The position numbers were made by a program, and so were the translations under genes. A model generated the notes under the pieces. The model saw only the letters and a list, made by a program, of their open reading frames with translations, had not been told where the DNA came from and made no database searches. From Mesorhizobium sp. AR10 (GTDB taxonomy: Bacteria > Pseudomonadota > Alphaproteobacteria > Rhizobiales > Rhizobiaceae), in assembly GCF_024746795.1 (NCBI RefSeq), contig NZ_CP080524.1, forward strand, positions 5,620,001 to 5,684,000: a stretch of 64,000 bases of DNA. The letters are read 5' to 3'. This document shows positions 1 through 8,203 of the stretch, piece by piece. Each line of letters opens with the position of its first letter. Position 1 is the first letter of the stretch.

Positions 1-199
1 CCGTTCGATGCGTGACGGCAAGGACTACGATTCGGAATGGGGCAAGCGCATGAAGGGCGCCGGCCCCTATGCCTGGCAGATTGGCCGGCGCTTCGAGATC
101 GCCGCCAAGCGGCTCGGCCTCAACGCCGAGCGGCGCATGCTCAGGACCGACCAGTTCGTCGCCGCGACCAATGCAACCGAGCAGTTGATGCTGCTTTGA
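1..199 (+). CDS. PA0069-like radical SAM protein, C-terminal end (partial)
   Basis: The window opens inside a reading frame that is open from base 2 and stops with TGA at 197-199, so only about 65 C-terminal codons are present. The tail has the spaced pattern YDSEWGKRMKGAGPYA, then a RRFEIAAKRLGL stretch and LRTDQF. I recognise this as the C-terminal signature of PA0069/Rv2578c-like radical SAM proteins, whose function is not established. The CxxxCxxC iron-sulfur motif that would prove it lies outside the window. It is followed on the same strand by rnhB after about 160 bases that contain a GC-rich hairpin near 210-236. The family call is from memory of the motif and is moderate. Confidence 0.6.
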   Translation, partial: RSMRDGKDYDSEWGKRMKGAGPYAWQIGRRFEIAAKRLGLNAERRMLRTDQFVAATNATEQLMLL

Positions 200-360
200 T
201 GAAGTGTTCCGCGCCGGCCGGCTAGTGGCCCGGCGCAGACAAGAATCCCGTCTGGCCTGTCCTGTCCCCGGGTCCGCAGACGGTGCCCTCCCGATCCGGT
301 GCCTCACCCGACCCGGAGGGACTTGCGGAGAATCGGAGCCAATGCGAACCTCGCCGCACC

Positions 361-1056
361 ATGGCTCGCGCGCGTTCCGATTCTCCGCTTCTTTTCGAAA
401 TCGTCGAGAAGCCCGACTTCTCCTTCGAAACGAAGGCGATGGCCGAAGGGCTGTGGCCGGTGGCAGGAATGGACGAGGCCGGCCGCGGCCCGCTCGCCGG
501 ACCGGTCGTCGCCGCGGCGGTGGTGCTCGACCCCGCCAACATCCCTGAGGGCCTCGACGATTCCAAGCGCCTGAGCCACCTGCAGCGCGAGGCGCTGTTC
601 CTGAAAATCCTCGGCTCCGCCTTCGGCGTGTCGATGGCTTCGATCAGTGCGGAAGGCATCGACGGCAGCAACATTCTGAAAGCCAGCCTCGAGGCCATGC
701 GCCGCGCCCTGGTCGGCTTGCCCATACAAGCCAAACTGGCGTTGGCCGACGGCCGCGACGTGCCGCCGGGCCTGCCTTGCGCGGGACGCGCGCTGATCAA
801 GGGCGACCAGCGCTCGCAGTCGATCGCCGCCGCCTCGATCGTTGCCAAGGTGATGCGCGACCGCATGATGTGCGGCTGCGGCAGCCACCACGGCCGCTAC
901 GGATTCGAGCTCCATATGGGTTACGCCACCGCGCGCCACCGCACGGCGATCGAGGTGCACGGGCCGGTGGCGCGGCTGCACCGCGTGTCGTTCGCGCCGT
1001 TCAGGCTTGGCGGTGCGGAAGTAGTCGAAGACGAGAGTTTCGCCGGCCTGGAGTGA
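361..1056 (+). CDS. rnhB: Ribonuclease HII
   Basis: Endonuclease that cuts the RNA strand of RNA-DNA hybrids and removes misincorporated ribonucleotides in the cytoplasm. The 231-residue product has the family signature [14 protein letters not shown] at residues 36-49, which supplies the first two acidic metal ligands (D38, E39). ALADGRD carries the third aspartate, and [21 protein letters not shown] carries the fourth with the conserved AAASIVAK segment. The start at ATG 361 gives the usual family length; the frame is open further upstream to 283 but nothing conserved is encoded there, and the ribosome site before 361 is weak. The gene lies between the radical SAM gene and an insertion sequence that begins 35 bases after its stop, so the insertion does not damage it. 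Confidence 0.95.
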   Translation: MARARSDSPLLFEIVEKPDFSFETKAMAEGLWPVAGMDEAGRGPLAGPVVAAAVVLDPANIPEGLDDSKRLSHLQREALFLKILGSAFGVSMASISAEGIDGSNILKASLEAMRRALVGLPIQAKLALADGRDVPPGLPCAGRALIKGDQRSQSIAAASIVAKVMRDRMMCGCGSHHGRYGFELHMGYATARHRTAIEVHGPVARLHRVSFAPFRLGGAEVVEDESFAGLE

Positions 1057-1091
1057 GCGAAGGCGGTTGCGACACCTAATCTCCCCCTTGA

Positions 1092-2264
1092 GGGGCCTGT
1101 TGCAAAATTGGCTGGTTGTGATTCCCTGTTTTTGACAGGAGGATCGTTCGATGACGACGAAGCCGAGCGGGCAGTTCAGTTTTGTGGAGGCTCTGCTTCC
1201 GCAGGGTCTTGGTCGGAGCGGGCGGCTGGACCGGCTGTCGTCGCTTGTGAAGTGGTATCGCTTCGAGAAGATCCTGGCGCGGCTGCGCTCGCCCGGCGGC
1301 CCGGGCCGTCCTGCCTACAGTTCGCTGGTGATGTTCAAGGCACTGCTTCTGCAGTCCTTGTACGGGCTGTCGGACAGCGAGTTGGAGGAGGCGCTCGCCG
1401 ATCGGCTGTCGTTTCGGCGCTTCGTCGACCTGACGCTCGAGGAGACGGTGCCCGACCACACCACGCTCAACCGCTTTCGCAATCTTCTCGTCGAGGCCGG
1501 GCTTCTGGAGAAGCTGTTCGGCGAACTGGACCATCAGCTGGACAAGGCGGGGCTGATCCTGCGGCGCGGCACGATGCTCGACGCCACCGTTATCGAGACG
1601 GCAGCGGCACGGCCGCCCAGTGGAGCGGCGCAAGAGGCCGGCGAGGCTGGCGATCCCGATGCCGGCTTCACGCGCCGGCAGGGCAAGCCTGGCTCCTCCT
1701 ATGGCTACAAGGCGCATGTCGGCGTCGACCAGGGGTCCGGCCTGATCCGCCGGGTGAGGACGACGGCGGCCAACGTCAACGACACGGTGGAAGCAGACCA
1801 TCTCATCTGTGGCGACGAAGGCGCGGTGTTGGCGGATGCGGCCTATCATACCAAGGCGCGCGAGTTGTCGCTGAAGGAGCGTGGGATCAAGCCGCGGCTG
1901 ATGCGGCGGGCCAACAAGCATCATCCGCAATTGCCGGCGCGCCTGCAGCGCTTCAACCGGCTGATCGCGCGGCAGCGTTTCGCTGTCGAGACCACCTTTG
2001 CCACATGGAAGAACCGCATGCGGCTTCGCGCCATCCGCTATCGCGGCTTGGCCAAGGCGGCTGGGCAGGTTCTCATCGCCGTCATGGCCTTCAACATGCG
2101 CCGCTGGGTGACGCTGGCGACCTGATCCAGGGCCGCACTGCGCCCGAAATCCGCCCAACACGCCAAACCCTAACCCATCCGGCGACAGGCCCGCGCCGAA
2201 GGGCACTCCGAATTGGCCCTTACTTCTCCTCTTGCCCTCCCACCCTAGTAACGCAACAGGCCCC
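1092..2264 (+). mobile_element. IS5-family insertion sequence, 1173 bp, intact
   Basis: Perfect 12-bp terminal inverted repeats GGGGCCTGTTGC lie at 1092-1103 and, inverted, at 2253-2264. The element carries one full-length DDE transposase. The flanks are TTGA (1088-1091) and TTAA (2265-2268), an imperfect 4-bp duplication; the right copy fits the YTAR target described for the IS5 group. Outside these, CTCCCCC on the left and GGGGGAG on the right are the two halves of a palindrome, so the element sits at the centre of a palindromic repeat. Ends and length were read by eye. Copy number and subgroup need a comparison with ISfinder. Confidence 0.9.
1151..2125 (+). CDS. IS5-family DDE transposase
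   Basis: Transposase of 324 residues that should excise and reinsert the surrounding element. A strong ribosome site AGGAGG lies about 8 bases before the ATG. The N-terminal part (about residues 35-125) has the DUF772-like pattern with ALLLQSLYGLSDSELEEAL and PDHTTLNRFR. The catalytic core shows D144 in LDATV, D229 in LADAAY and E280 in RFAVETTFATWK, the three acidic residues expected for this fold, with the YGYKAHVGVD segment between the first two. No frameshift is needed: a single frame covers the protein. There is no stop or indel, so the element may still be active. Confidence 0.93.
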   Translation: MTTKPSGQFSFVEALLPQGLGRSGRLDRLSSLVKWYRFEKILARLRSPGGPGRPAYSSLVMFKALLLQSLYGLSDSELEEALADRLSFRRFVDLTLEETVPDHTTLNRFRNLLVEAGLLEKLFGELDHQLDKAGLILRRGTMLDATVIETAAARPPSGAAQEAGEAGDPDAGFTRRQGKPGSSYGYKAHVGVDQGSGLIRRVRTTAANVNDTVEADHLICGDEGAVLADAAYHTKARELSLKERGIKPRLMRRANKHHPQLPARLQRFNRLIARQRFAVETTFATWKNRMRLRAIRYRGLAKAAGQVLIAVMAFNMRRWVTLAT

Positions 2265-2412
2265 TTAAGGGGGAGATGGCCGGCAGGCCAGAGGGGGTCG
2301 CCACGCGTGAAGGGCCGGCCTCTTCTTCACCGAAAAAGAGGGCGTCGCGTCCAGTCGAAGCGACCCCCTCTGTCGCCTTCGGCGACATCTACCCCTCAAA
2401 GGGGGAGATCAT
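2265..2412. repeat. Dispersed palindromic repeat, split by the IS
   Basis: Two inverted arms start with AGGGGGAGATGGCCGGCAGG (2268-2287) and end, on the other strand, with a matching CCCCTCAAAGGGGGAGAT (2395-2412). CAGAGGGGGTCGC and GCGACCCCCTCTG form an inner stem around 2288-2372. The whole can fold as one long hairpin. The matching outer half CTCCCCC lies at 1081-1087 on the far side of the IS, so the original repeat extended to about 1080. The same unit GGGAGATGxCCGGCAGG recurs at 54562-54696, which marks it as a dispersed family rather than a local accident. Confidence 0.75.
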
Positions 2413-2425
2413 CCGCGCCAACAAC

Positions 2426-2453
2426 AAAAAGCCGCCAGGTTTCCCGAGCGGCT
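2426..2453 (-). terminator. Intrinsic terminator of the F0 ATP synthase operon
   Basis: On the minus strand AGCCGC and GCGGCT pair around a CGGGAAACCT-type loop and run into TTTTT, 28 bases after the atpF stop. It is the only hairpin with a U-tract downstream of the operon, and it shields it from the repeat and IS beyond. Confidence 0.7.
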
Positions 2454-2480
2454 CTCGATGATCTGATCGACGCGATCAGC

Positions 2481-2972
2481 TTAATTCAGCTTGGACTTCA
2501 CGTCCTGCAGCGAGGCCTTGAACAGGTCTGCGCCGGCCTTGGCGTCGACCTTGCCGGCAAGCAGCGTGCGCGCGGCTTCGACGGCGATGTCGACGGCGCT
2601 GGCGCGCACTTCAGCGACCGCATCGCGCTCGGCTTGACCGATCTTCTGCTCGGCCAACGCGGTGCGCCTGGCGACATAGTCCTCGGTCTTCTTGTGCGCT
2701 TCGGCGGCAAGCATGTCAGCCTCGCGCTTGGCGGCGGCGACGATGTCGGCGGCCTCCTGCTCGGCTTCCTTGCGCTTGCGCTGGTACTGACCGAGCAATT
2801 GCTGGGCCTCGTCGCGCAGCCGGCGGGCTTCCTCAAGCTCGTTGCCGATCTTGGCGGCGCGGGCATCGAGCGATTTGGCGATCAGGCCCGGCACCTTGAT
2901 GTAGACGGCGATGCCAAGGAAAATGATGAGGGCAACCGTGGCCCAAAGCGTCGCGAGAGATGTGGCGTCCAT
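2481..2972 (-). CDS. atpF: F0F1 ATP synthase subunit b
   Basis: Peripheral stalk subunit that ties F1 to the membrane sector. The 163-residue product starts MDATSLATLWATVALIIFLG, a single N-terminal membrane helix (about residues 7-27), followed by a long charged alpha-helix rich in A, E, K and R that forms the coiled-coil stalk. The ATG at 2972 follows GAGGAGCGCATC, a good ribosome site; the open frame upstream of it only overlaps the preceding gene. It is the last gene of atpI-atpB-atpE-b'-b, begins 10 bases after the b' stop, and is followed by a terminator. Two different b-type genes in one F0 operon is the usual alphaproteobacterial arrangement. Confidence 0.93.
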   Translation of the reverse strand: MDATSLATLWATVALIIFLGIAVYIKVPGLIAKSLDARAAKIGNELEEARRLRDEAQQLLGQYQRKRKEAEQEAADIVAAAKREADMLAAEAHKKTEDYVARRTALAEQKIGQAERDAVAEVRASAVDIAVEAARTLLAGKVDAKAGADLFKASLQDVKSKLN

Positions 2973-2982
2973 GATGCGCTCC

Positions 2983-3582
2983 TCACCGGGCCACGGATTT
3001 GACCGCAGCCGCGATCTCGGCCTTGCTGGTCTTGCCGCCGAGAAGTGCCTCGACGATGGCCGAAGCGGTATCCTCGGCAATCGTGCCGACTTCCTTCATG
3101 GCATTGGCCTTGATGGAAGAAATGCGGGCCTCCGCCTCGCCGAGCTTCTGGTCGAGGGCAGCCTCGACCTTCTTGCGGGCGGTCTCGGCTTCGGCCTTGG
3201 CGGCATCGTTGGCCTGCTGGCCGATGACATTGGCCTTGGCCTTGGCCTCCGCCAGTTCCTGCTCATAGGCGGCAACAGCAGCGTCAGCCTCGCCCTTCAG
3301 CCGGGCGGCATGGTCGAGATCCTGCGTGATGCGATCGTTGCGAACGTCGATGATGCCACCAACGCGCGGCATCACCACCTTTTTCAGGAACAGGTAGAAC
3401 AGCCCGAAGGTGATCGCCAGCCACAGTAGCTGCGACGGGAACGTCGCCGGATCGAATGGCGGGAACGTGCCATGCGCCTCGGCAGGCACGCCGGTGCCGG
3501 AATGCGTGTCGCCTTCCGTGCCGGTATGGCCGCCTTCGACGGCGGGCGCGGACTCTTGCGCAAAGGCAGATGTCACGAACAT
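2983..3582 (-). CDS. atpF2: F0F1 ATP synthase subunit b'
   Basis: Second peripheral stalk subunit, which pairs with b as a heterodimer in alphaproteobacteria and plant chloroplasts. The 199-residue product has an acidic, Gly- and His-rich N-terminal stretch of about 50 residues, then PSQLLWLAITFGLFYLFLKK as the membrane anchor (about residues 49-68). VVMPRVGGIIDVRNDRITQDLDHA and a long AEAKAKA-type amphipathic helix follow. The extra N-terminal stretch separates it from the shorter b subunit next to it. AGGGGA precedes the ATG. The gene sits between atpE and atpF; the symbols atpX and atpG are also used for it. Confidence 0.92.
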   Translation of the reverse strand: MFVTSAFAQESAPAVEGGHTGTEGDTHSGTGVPAEAHGTFPPFDPATFPSQLLWLAITFGLFYLFLKKVVMPRVGGIIDVRNDRITQDLDHAARLKGEADAAVAAYEQELAEAKAKANVIGQQANDAAKAEAETARKKVEAALDQKLGEAEARISSIKANAMKEVGTIAEDTASAIVEALLGGKTSKAEIAAAVKSVAR

Positions 3583-3662
3583 GGACTATCCCCTGATATC
3601 AGGCTTGGCCGCAGGGTTGCGGCCGGCCTGTCCAATCTTCCCAACGCTTGACCGAACGGGGC

Positions 3663-3887
3663 TCAGCCGAACAGGGCCAGAAGCGCGATGAGAAGCGAGA
3701 AGATGCCCAGAGCTTCGGTCACGGCGAAGCCGAAAATCAGGCGGCCGAACTGGCCATCAGCAGCCGACGGATTGCGCAGCGCGCCCGCCAGGTAGCTGCC
3801 GAAGATGTTGCCCAGGCCAATGCCCGCGCCACCCATGCCCAGGCAAGCGATGCCGGCGCCGATGTACTTTGCTGCTTCTGCTTCCAT
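3663..3887 (-). CDS. atpE: F0F1 ATP synthase subunit c
   Basis: Proteolipid of the rotating ring, 74 residues in two membrane hairpin helices. The first helix has the glycine pattern [17 protein letters not shown], the polar loop is RNPSA, and the second helix [12 protein letters not shown] carries the proton-binding glutamate E58. AAAGGAG lies 7 bases before the ATG at 3887, which fixes this start; the longer frame upstream reads into the gap after atpB. A glutamate with a proton-type rather than sodium-type surrounding points to H+ coupling (inference from family). Confidence 0.96.
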   Translation of the reverse strand: MEAEAAKYIGAGIACLGMGGAGIGLGNIFGSYLAGALRNPSAADGQFGRLIFGFAVTEALGIFSLLIALLALFG

Positions 3888-3955
3888 GTGTTCAACTCCT
3901 TTGGATCTAAAATTCCGTTGCGATTCCATCCGGCAGCAATGCCGGAAACTCTTGG

Positions 3956-4714
3956 TCAATGCCCGGGATGCAGGGCGTCGTTCAGATACATGCAGGTCAG
4001 CACGGCAAAGACGTAGGCCTGCAGGAAGGCGACCAGCAGTTCCAGCGCCGTCAGCGCCACCGCCATGGCCAGCGGCAGGATGGATCCCGCCACGCCGACC
4101 GCGCCGAGCGCGCTCAGGCTGACGACAAACCCCGAAAACACCTTCAGCGTGATGTGACCGGCCAGCATGTTGGCGAACAGACGGACCGAAAGGCTGACCG
4201 GGCGCGAGACGAAGGAAATCACTTCGATCAGCACCACCAGCGGCAACAGGTAAACCGGAACGCCATGCGGTACGAACAGCTTCAGGAAGCCGAAGCCATG
4301 CTTCATGAAACCGTAGACGACGACGGTTCCGATCACCAGCGCGGCGAGGCCGAAGGTGACGATGATGTGGCTGGTGATGGTGAAGAAGTAAGGAAACAGA
4401 CCGAGCAGGTTGGCGACGAGCACGAACATGAACAGCGAAAACACGAAGGGAAAGAACTTCATGCCCTGCGTTCCGGCTGCGTCCCTCAGCATGTTGCCGA
4501 CGAACTCGTAGGCCATTTCCGAAACCGACTGAAGGCGGCCAGGAACCAGGCTGCGGCTCGACGTCGAGAGGTAGAGAAACGCCGATGCGACGGCCACTGT
4601 CGCGACCATGAACAGCGCCGAATTGGTGAAGGAAAGGTCATAGCCGCCGATGTTGATCGGAATCAGCTTGACGATATGGAACTGGTGGATCGGATCGACC
4701 TTGTCAGCAGCCAC
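3956..4714 (-). CDS. atpB: F0F1 ATP synthase subunit a
   Basis: Membrane subunit that forms the two proton half-channels against the c ring. The 252-residue product is hydrophobic, with five to six membrane helices. [20 protein letters not shown] in the C-terminal half contains the essential arginine, followed by [29 protein letters not shown], the usual family ending. The start codon is GTG at 4714 with GGGGAT about 8 bases upstream; there is no better ATG at the conserved N-terminus DPIHQFHI. It is 68 bases ahead of atpE and 70 after atpI. Confidence 0.96.
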   Translation of the reverse strand: MAADKVDPIHQFHIVKLIPINIGGYDLSFTNSALFMVATVAVASAFLYLSTSSRSLVPGRLQSVSEMAYEFVGNMLRDAAGTQGMKFFPFVFSLFMFVLVANLLGLFPYFFTITSHIIVTFGLAALVIGTVVVYGFMKHGFGFLKLFVPHGVPVYLLPLVVLIEVISFVSRPVSLSVRLFANMLAGHITLKVFSGFVVSLSALGAVGVAGSILPLAMAVALTALELLVAFLQAYVFAVLTCMYLNDALHPGH

Positions 4715-4784
4715 TTTACATCCCCATCAAAGCCGCGCGCGACTTTAGTGTCCTGTTCATCGCGCCGGCAAGCAGCGCCTCACT

Positions 4785-5183
4785 TCATTCTTTCGGATCG
4801 CGCGGTTTGTCGCGCTGTCCGAATTCGGCCATCAGCCCCGCAGAACGCAGGACATTGAGCACACCGGCGCCGAAGCCCAGCAGCAGAAACACGATCAGAC
4901 CCCATGGCGATGTCCCCGCCAGGCGGTCGATGATCCAGCCGATGCCGACACCAACCACTATCCCGGCGATGAACTCGCTGGACAGCTTGAGTGCCTGGCC
5001 ATACCCGGCCGCACTGCCCGCTTTCGCGCCGTCTTTCCCCTCGAGCCGGTCCGGCCGCCTTGTCGCAAGCGATGCTTCAAGATCGCGCCGGCGGCGCTCA
5101 AGATCGTCGTCGCGGATGTCGGCTTCATGCTGTTTGCCGCGGCCGGTTTCTCCGGTTCCGTCTGGCCCATTCTTGTCGGCCAT
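4785..5183 (-). CDS. atpI: ATP synthase protein I
   Basis: Small membrane protein that helps assemble the c ring in several bacteria. Of 132 residues the first 65 are hydrophilic and strongly charged (RRRRDLEASLATRRPDRLEG). Then come two membrane helices, FIAGIVVGVGIGWIIDRLAGTSPWG and IVFLLLGFGAGVLNVLRSAG, the AtpI/AtpZ pattern. It is the first gene of the F0 operon, and the promoter at 5241-5269 lies directly upstream. A purine-rich GGGGGG stands 4 bases before the ATG. Confidence 0.88.
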   Translation of the reverse strand: MADKNGPDGTGETGRGKQHEADIRDDDLERRRRDLEASLATRRPDRLEGKDGAKAGSAAGYGQALKLSSEFIAGIVVGVGIGWIIDRLAGTSPWGLIVFLLLGFGAGVLNVLRSAGLMAEFGQRDKPRDPKE

Positions 5184-5240
5184 CGAACCCCCCTGCCCGG
5201 TCAGAACGTCACCGTCCGTCCGCTTGTAAAGTCGCCGGCA

Positions 5241-5269
5241 ACATAGTTAGAGGGTTTGCGCCCGTCAAG
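5241..5269 (-). promoter_or_regulatory. Probable sigma-70 promoter of the F0 ATP synthase operon
   Basis: On the minus strand CTTGAC (5264-5269), a 17-base spacer and CTATGT (5241-5246) match the alphaproteobacterial housekeeping pattern CTTGAC-N17-CTATAT in 11 of 12 positions. The predicted start of transcription is near 5234, about 50 bases before the atpI ATG. The rest of 5270-5449 holds only a hairpin GCGACCG/CGGTCGC around 5378-5400 without a U-tract. Confidence 0.65.
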
Positions 5270-5449
5270 CCACGGGTGGAACTTCAAAGCTATGTATTTT
5301 TTCTATTGAAATCAATGGCTTGGAAAGGTGCGACATCGTGCCCGACGTGGCAGCGGGAATGCACCGCCCGAATCCTTGCGGCGACCGGTCTTCGATCGGT
5401 CGCGCTCGGAGCCCTTCCGGCCCGAATTGAGTGGTTGCTGCCGGAGCGC

Positions 5450-6634
5450 TCAGCTCCAGCCGCCGCCATAGGTGCGGTAGAAGATATGCAGGCCGATCTT
5501 GGTCATCTTGTGCATCGTCCGCGCCCAGCCCGGATGGACATAATTGGCATAGTAGTGGGTCGATGAGCCCACCTCCGGAATGAAGATCTTGCCGGCGGTG
5601 ACCGCCATGGCGACATCTTGCGCGATCTTATAGTGGGCGGGGCTGTTGATGCGCTTCTTGCGGCCGTCGCAGGCGAAGGAAAACTGGCAACGGTTGAGCC
5701 AGTTGTCGTTCTGGTAGACGACGCCGCAAATCGAATTCGGATAGGCCGGATTGCGGACGCGGTTGAGGATGACCTGGGCAACGGCAGCCTGGCCACGCAC
5801 GGATTCGCTGCGCGCCTCGAAATAGATGCCGTTGGCAAGGCAGGCCTGCTCCTTCTTGGAGAAGACGCTGGCCGGCAGCGGGTTCTGGATCCAGGAGTGG
5901 TCGCCCTTGGCCATTGGCGGAATGAAGCGCCCGCTGTTCGGCTCCTCGTCCTGTAACAGCGCCTCGAACGGCGATGCCTTGGCGTAGTCGGGCTCGGCCT
6001 GGGCATAGGCGGTGGCCAGCACGTCCGGTTTGTCATTGTTGACCAGGGCCGCGAGCATGGCCGGCATTCCCGGATCGGGCTTCTTGTCCACACTGATATG
6101 GAAGGCCTGGGCGATCTGGATCTCCCTGCCTTTGATGTTGGGCTTGGCAAAGGCCAGCTTCAGGCCGCTGTCCATGCTCGGGCGCAGCAGCGAGGAGGTG
6201 CGCTCGAAGATCGAGCCGGCGTTGAAGTTCTTCGGCGGCGCAACCGGCGAGACCTCGATGATGCGGCCCTTCTTGTCGGCGCGCATGACGCGGTCCTCGT
6301 CAGGCGTTGCGCCGGCCACGCTGCCCTTGCCGCGAAACGACACGTTGCCGATGCCGGGCAAGCGGACGCCGGAGCCCGAAATCGAGCCGGTGCTGACGGA
6401 ATCGACGAAAGGCATTTCGGCGGCGTGGACCGAGCCGGCGACGGATTTCTCGACATAGGCGTTCCAGCGGGCGTTCGGCGCATCGAGGCCGGAAACCAGG
6501 CTCGTCATATCCTGATAGGCAATATCGGTCGGAAAGCCGACCCAGATGCCGAGCCCGATGATGAACGGAGACAGGAAGGAACGTTTTTTCTCACCGGCGG
6601 CGGCGACAAGCCGCTTCAAAACACGTCGATGCAC
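5450..6634 (-). CDS. Cell wall hydrolase, SleB/CwlJ-like
   Basis: Predicted peptidoglycan hydrolase of 394 residues. A short basic N-terminus and one hydrophobic segment FLSPFIIGLGIWVGF (about residues 21-35) suggest an uncleaved signal anchor, so it would act in the periplasm. About 220 low-complexity residues form a linker. The C-terminal 130 residues match the Hydrolase_2 (SleB) domain: YFEARSESVRGQAAVAQVILNRV, then CGVVYQ and CQFSFACDG, and the end STHYYANYVHPGWARTM. The glutamate in FEARSE is the expected catalytic acid. The GTG start at 6634 is chosen because GGAGAG lies 5 bases upstream. Confidence 0.85.
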   Translation of the reverse strand: MHRRVLKRLVAAAGEKKRSFLSPFIIGLGIWVGFPTDIAYQDMTSLVSGLDAPNARWNAYVEKSVAGSVHAAEMPFVDSVSTGSISGSGVRLPGIGNVSFRGKGSVAGATPDEDRVMRADKKGRIIEVSPVAPPKNFNAGSIFERTSSLLRPSMDSGLKLAFAKPNIKGREIQIAQAFHISVDKKPDPGMPAMLAALVNNDKPDVLATAYAQAEPDYAKASPFEALLQDEEPNSGRFIPPMAKGDHSWIQNPLPASVFSKKEQACLANGIYFEARSESVRGQAAVAQVILNRVRNPAYPNSICGVVYQNDNWLNRCQFSFACDGRKKRINSPAHYKIAQDVAMAVTAGKIFIPEVGSSTHYYANYVHPGWARTMHKMTKIGLHIFYRTYGGGWS

Positions 6635-6739
6635 TGAACTCTCCAGAAAACGCAACGGACCCACTGGAGAGGCACAATGATGCATTAACCTTGATGGGGC
6701 GTTAACAGGTTCAATCGAGTTTTTCGTGTCGTTGCGGAG

Positions 6740-8080
6740 TCAGGCGCTTTTGCGGCGATGATCAGGCGGAAGCAAGATCGGCCAGGCGATCAGCGCGCAA
6801 AGTGCCGCAGCCAACCACACGCCCGCCCACGACCCGACAATCAGCAAGCCCGGAATGGCTATTGGCACCAGGAAGAAGGCGACGAAGACGAAGCTGTTGG
6901 CGAGGCCGAGCGCCGTTCCCGCACGGCTCGCGCCGGCAAGCGTTGCCATTTCGGTGTAGGCGACGCCGTGCCAGGCAGAGACCGAGATGCCGGCAGCGAC
7001 CAGTAGCACCGCAATCGCCGGCATCAGCGCCGGATGGGCGCCCGGCAAGGCGACCGCCGCCAACACCAGCAGGCCAAGAGCCGCGAAGCCGGCCGCACTC
7101 AACACGCTGCACAGGCGCAGGAACGGGCGGCGGTTGCCATGGCGGTCGGTGTAGCGGCCGCTCCAGACGCGCATGACCATGGCGCCGGTCTGGACCGCGA
7201 CAAGGCTGGCGCTGATCACCAGCGTCCCCATGCCGGCGAAGTCGTGCAGGAACACGGAGGCAAAGGTGAGCACTGCCACCTGAGGAAAGCAGAGCAGGCC
7301 GATGCCGATGCCGATGCGCCAGACTTCGACATTGCGCAACGGCGCCGGACCCGCCGACATTGCGATGTCATTACTGCCGGCAACGCCGATCTTGGGACCG
7401 ATCTCGGGCGGCTGGTGCAGCCAGCGCCAGGCGAACAGCGCCGAGACAACGTTCGAGGCCGCCAGCAACCCGAACACCGGCGCGAAACCATGCACAGACG
7501 CCAGCGACGGCAAGACGAGCGCGCCGAGCCCGCCGCCGAGCGGCACCGCCGTCTGCCTTATGCTCATGGCAAAGCCACGCTCGCCCTCGTGGAACCAGGC
7601 CATGATGGCGCGGCCGCTGGAGCCGTTGACACTCCCGCCCAGAAGGCCGGTGACCAGAAGGCATGCGGCCAGCATCGCAACGCCAGGTACATAAGCCGCT
7701 GACGGTACGATGAAGAAAGCCATGAGCAGCAGCCAGGCCGCCGTCGCGCCGAGACCAATCAACAGCACGCCGCGATCGCCCCAGCGGTCGGTAAGCAAGC
7801 CCCAGGGCAATTCGCTCAAGGCAACCCCCAGCCCGAGAAGGCCAAGGACCAGGCCGAGATTGCCGTTGGAGAGATGATAGCCTGAACGCAGAAACACCGC
7901 TGTCGCCGGGATGCCGGCAAAGGTGGCGGAGAAACTGGCATTGGCGGCAACGCCGATGCCGAGCACCTTCCAGCGATGATTGGACCGAAATGCCGCGACG
8001 GCGGACGGCGTAATGGCCGTGCCCGGCTGCCACAGATGCTTGCCCGGCTTGCAATCGGAATCGGAAACGACAGCTGACAT
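6740..8080 (-). CDS. MFS transporter
   Basis: Inner-membrane carrier of 446 residues with about twelve hydrophobic helices. The loop between helices 2 and 3 has the MFS signature form WGLLTDRWGDRGVLLIGLG, and a related motif SGRYTDRHGNRRPFLRL occurs after helix 8, the usual internal duplication. Substrate is not predictable. The gene is divergent from the LysR-type gene at 8204 with a 123-base gap that carries a short palindrome, so that regulator probably controls it. GGAGCC precedes the ATG. Confidence 0.85.
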   Translation of the reverse strand: MSAVVSDSDCKPGKHLWQPGTAITPSAVAAFRSNHRWKVLGIGVAANASFSATFAGIPATAVFLRSGYHLSNGNLGLVLGLLGLGVALSELPWGLLTDRWGDRGVLLIGLGATAAWLLLMAFFIVPSAAYVPGVAMLAACLLVTGLLGGSVNGSSGRAIMAWFHEGERGFAMSIRQTAVPLGGGLGALVLPSLASVHGFAPVFGLLAASNVVSALFAWRWLHQPPEIGPKIGVAGSNDIAMSAGPAPLRNVEVWRIGIGIGLLCFPQVAVLTFASVFLHDFAGMGTLVISASLVAVQTGAMVMRVWSGRYTDRHGNRRPFLRLCSVLSAAGFAALGLLVLAAVALPGAHPALMPAIAVLLVAAGISVSAWHGVAYTEMATLAGASRAGTALGLANSFVFVAFFLVPIAIPGLLIVGSWAGVWLAAALCALIAWPILLPPDHRRKSA

Positions 8081-8150
8081 GGGACAGGCTCCTTGGATGG
8101 ACCGGCGCGGCCGGGGTCTTGACGTGCTGTCTCTATCGCCATAGCTTCAT

Positions 8151-8163
8151 CCTGAATATCAGG
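8151..8163. promoter_or_regulatory. Short palindrome between divergent MFS and LysR genes
   Basis: CCTGAATATCAGG is a perfect inverted repeat (5-bp arms, 3-base centre) in the 123-base divergent gap, followed by AT-rich TTTTTGATCATATATCCC. LysR-type regulators usually bind interrupted palindromes in such gaps, so this is a candidate operator for the gene at 8204. Confidence 0.45.
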
Positions 8164-8203
8164 AAGTTTTTGATCATATATCCCAAAAAACAGGACTATT
8201 GCC

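Noticed and set aside
1108..2268. Second long frame overlapping the transposase, suggesting a programmed frameshift
   Set aside because: The transposase is complete in one frame with all three catalytic residues; there is no slippery site and the second frame carries no domain.
5378..5400. Hairpin GCGACCG/CGGTCGC as terminator of a gene ending before 5450
   Set aside because: No U-tract follows on either strand, and it lies 50 bases beyond the hydrolase stop; function unclear.
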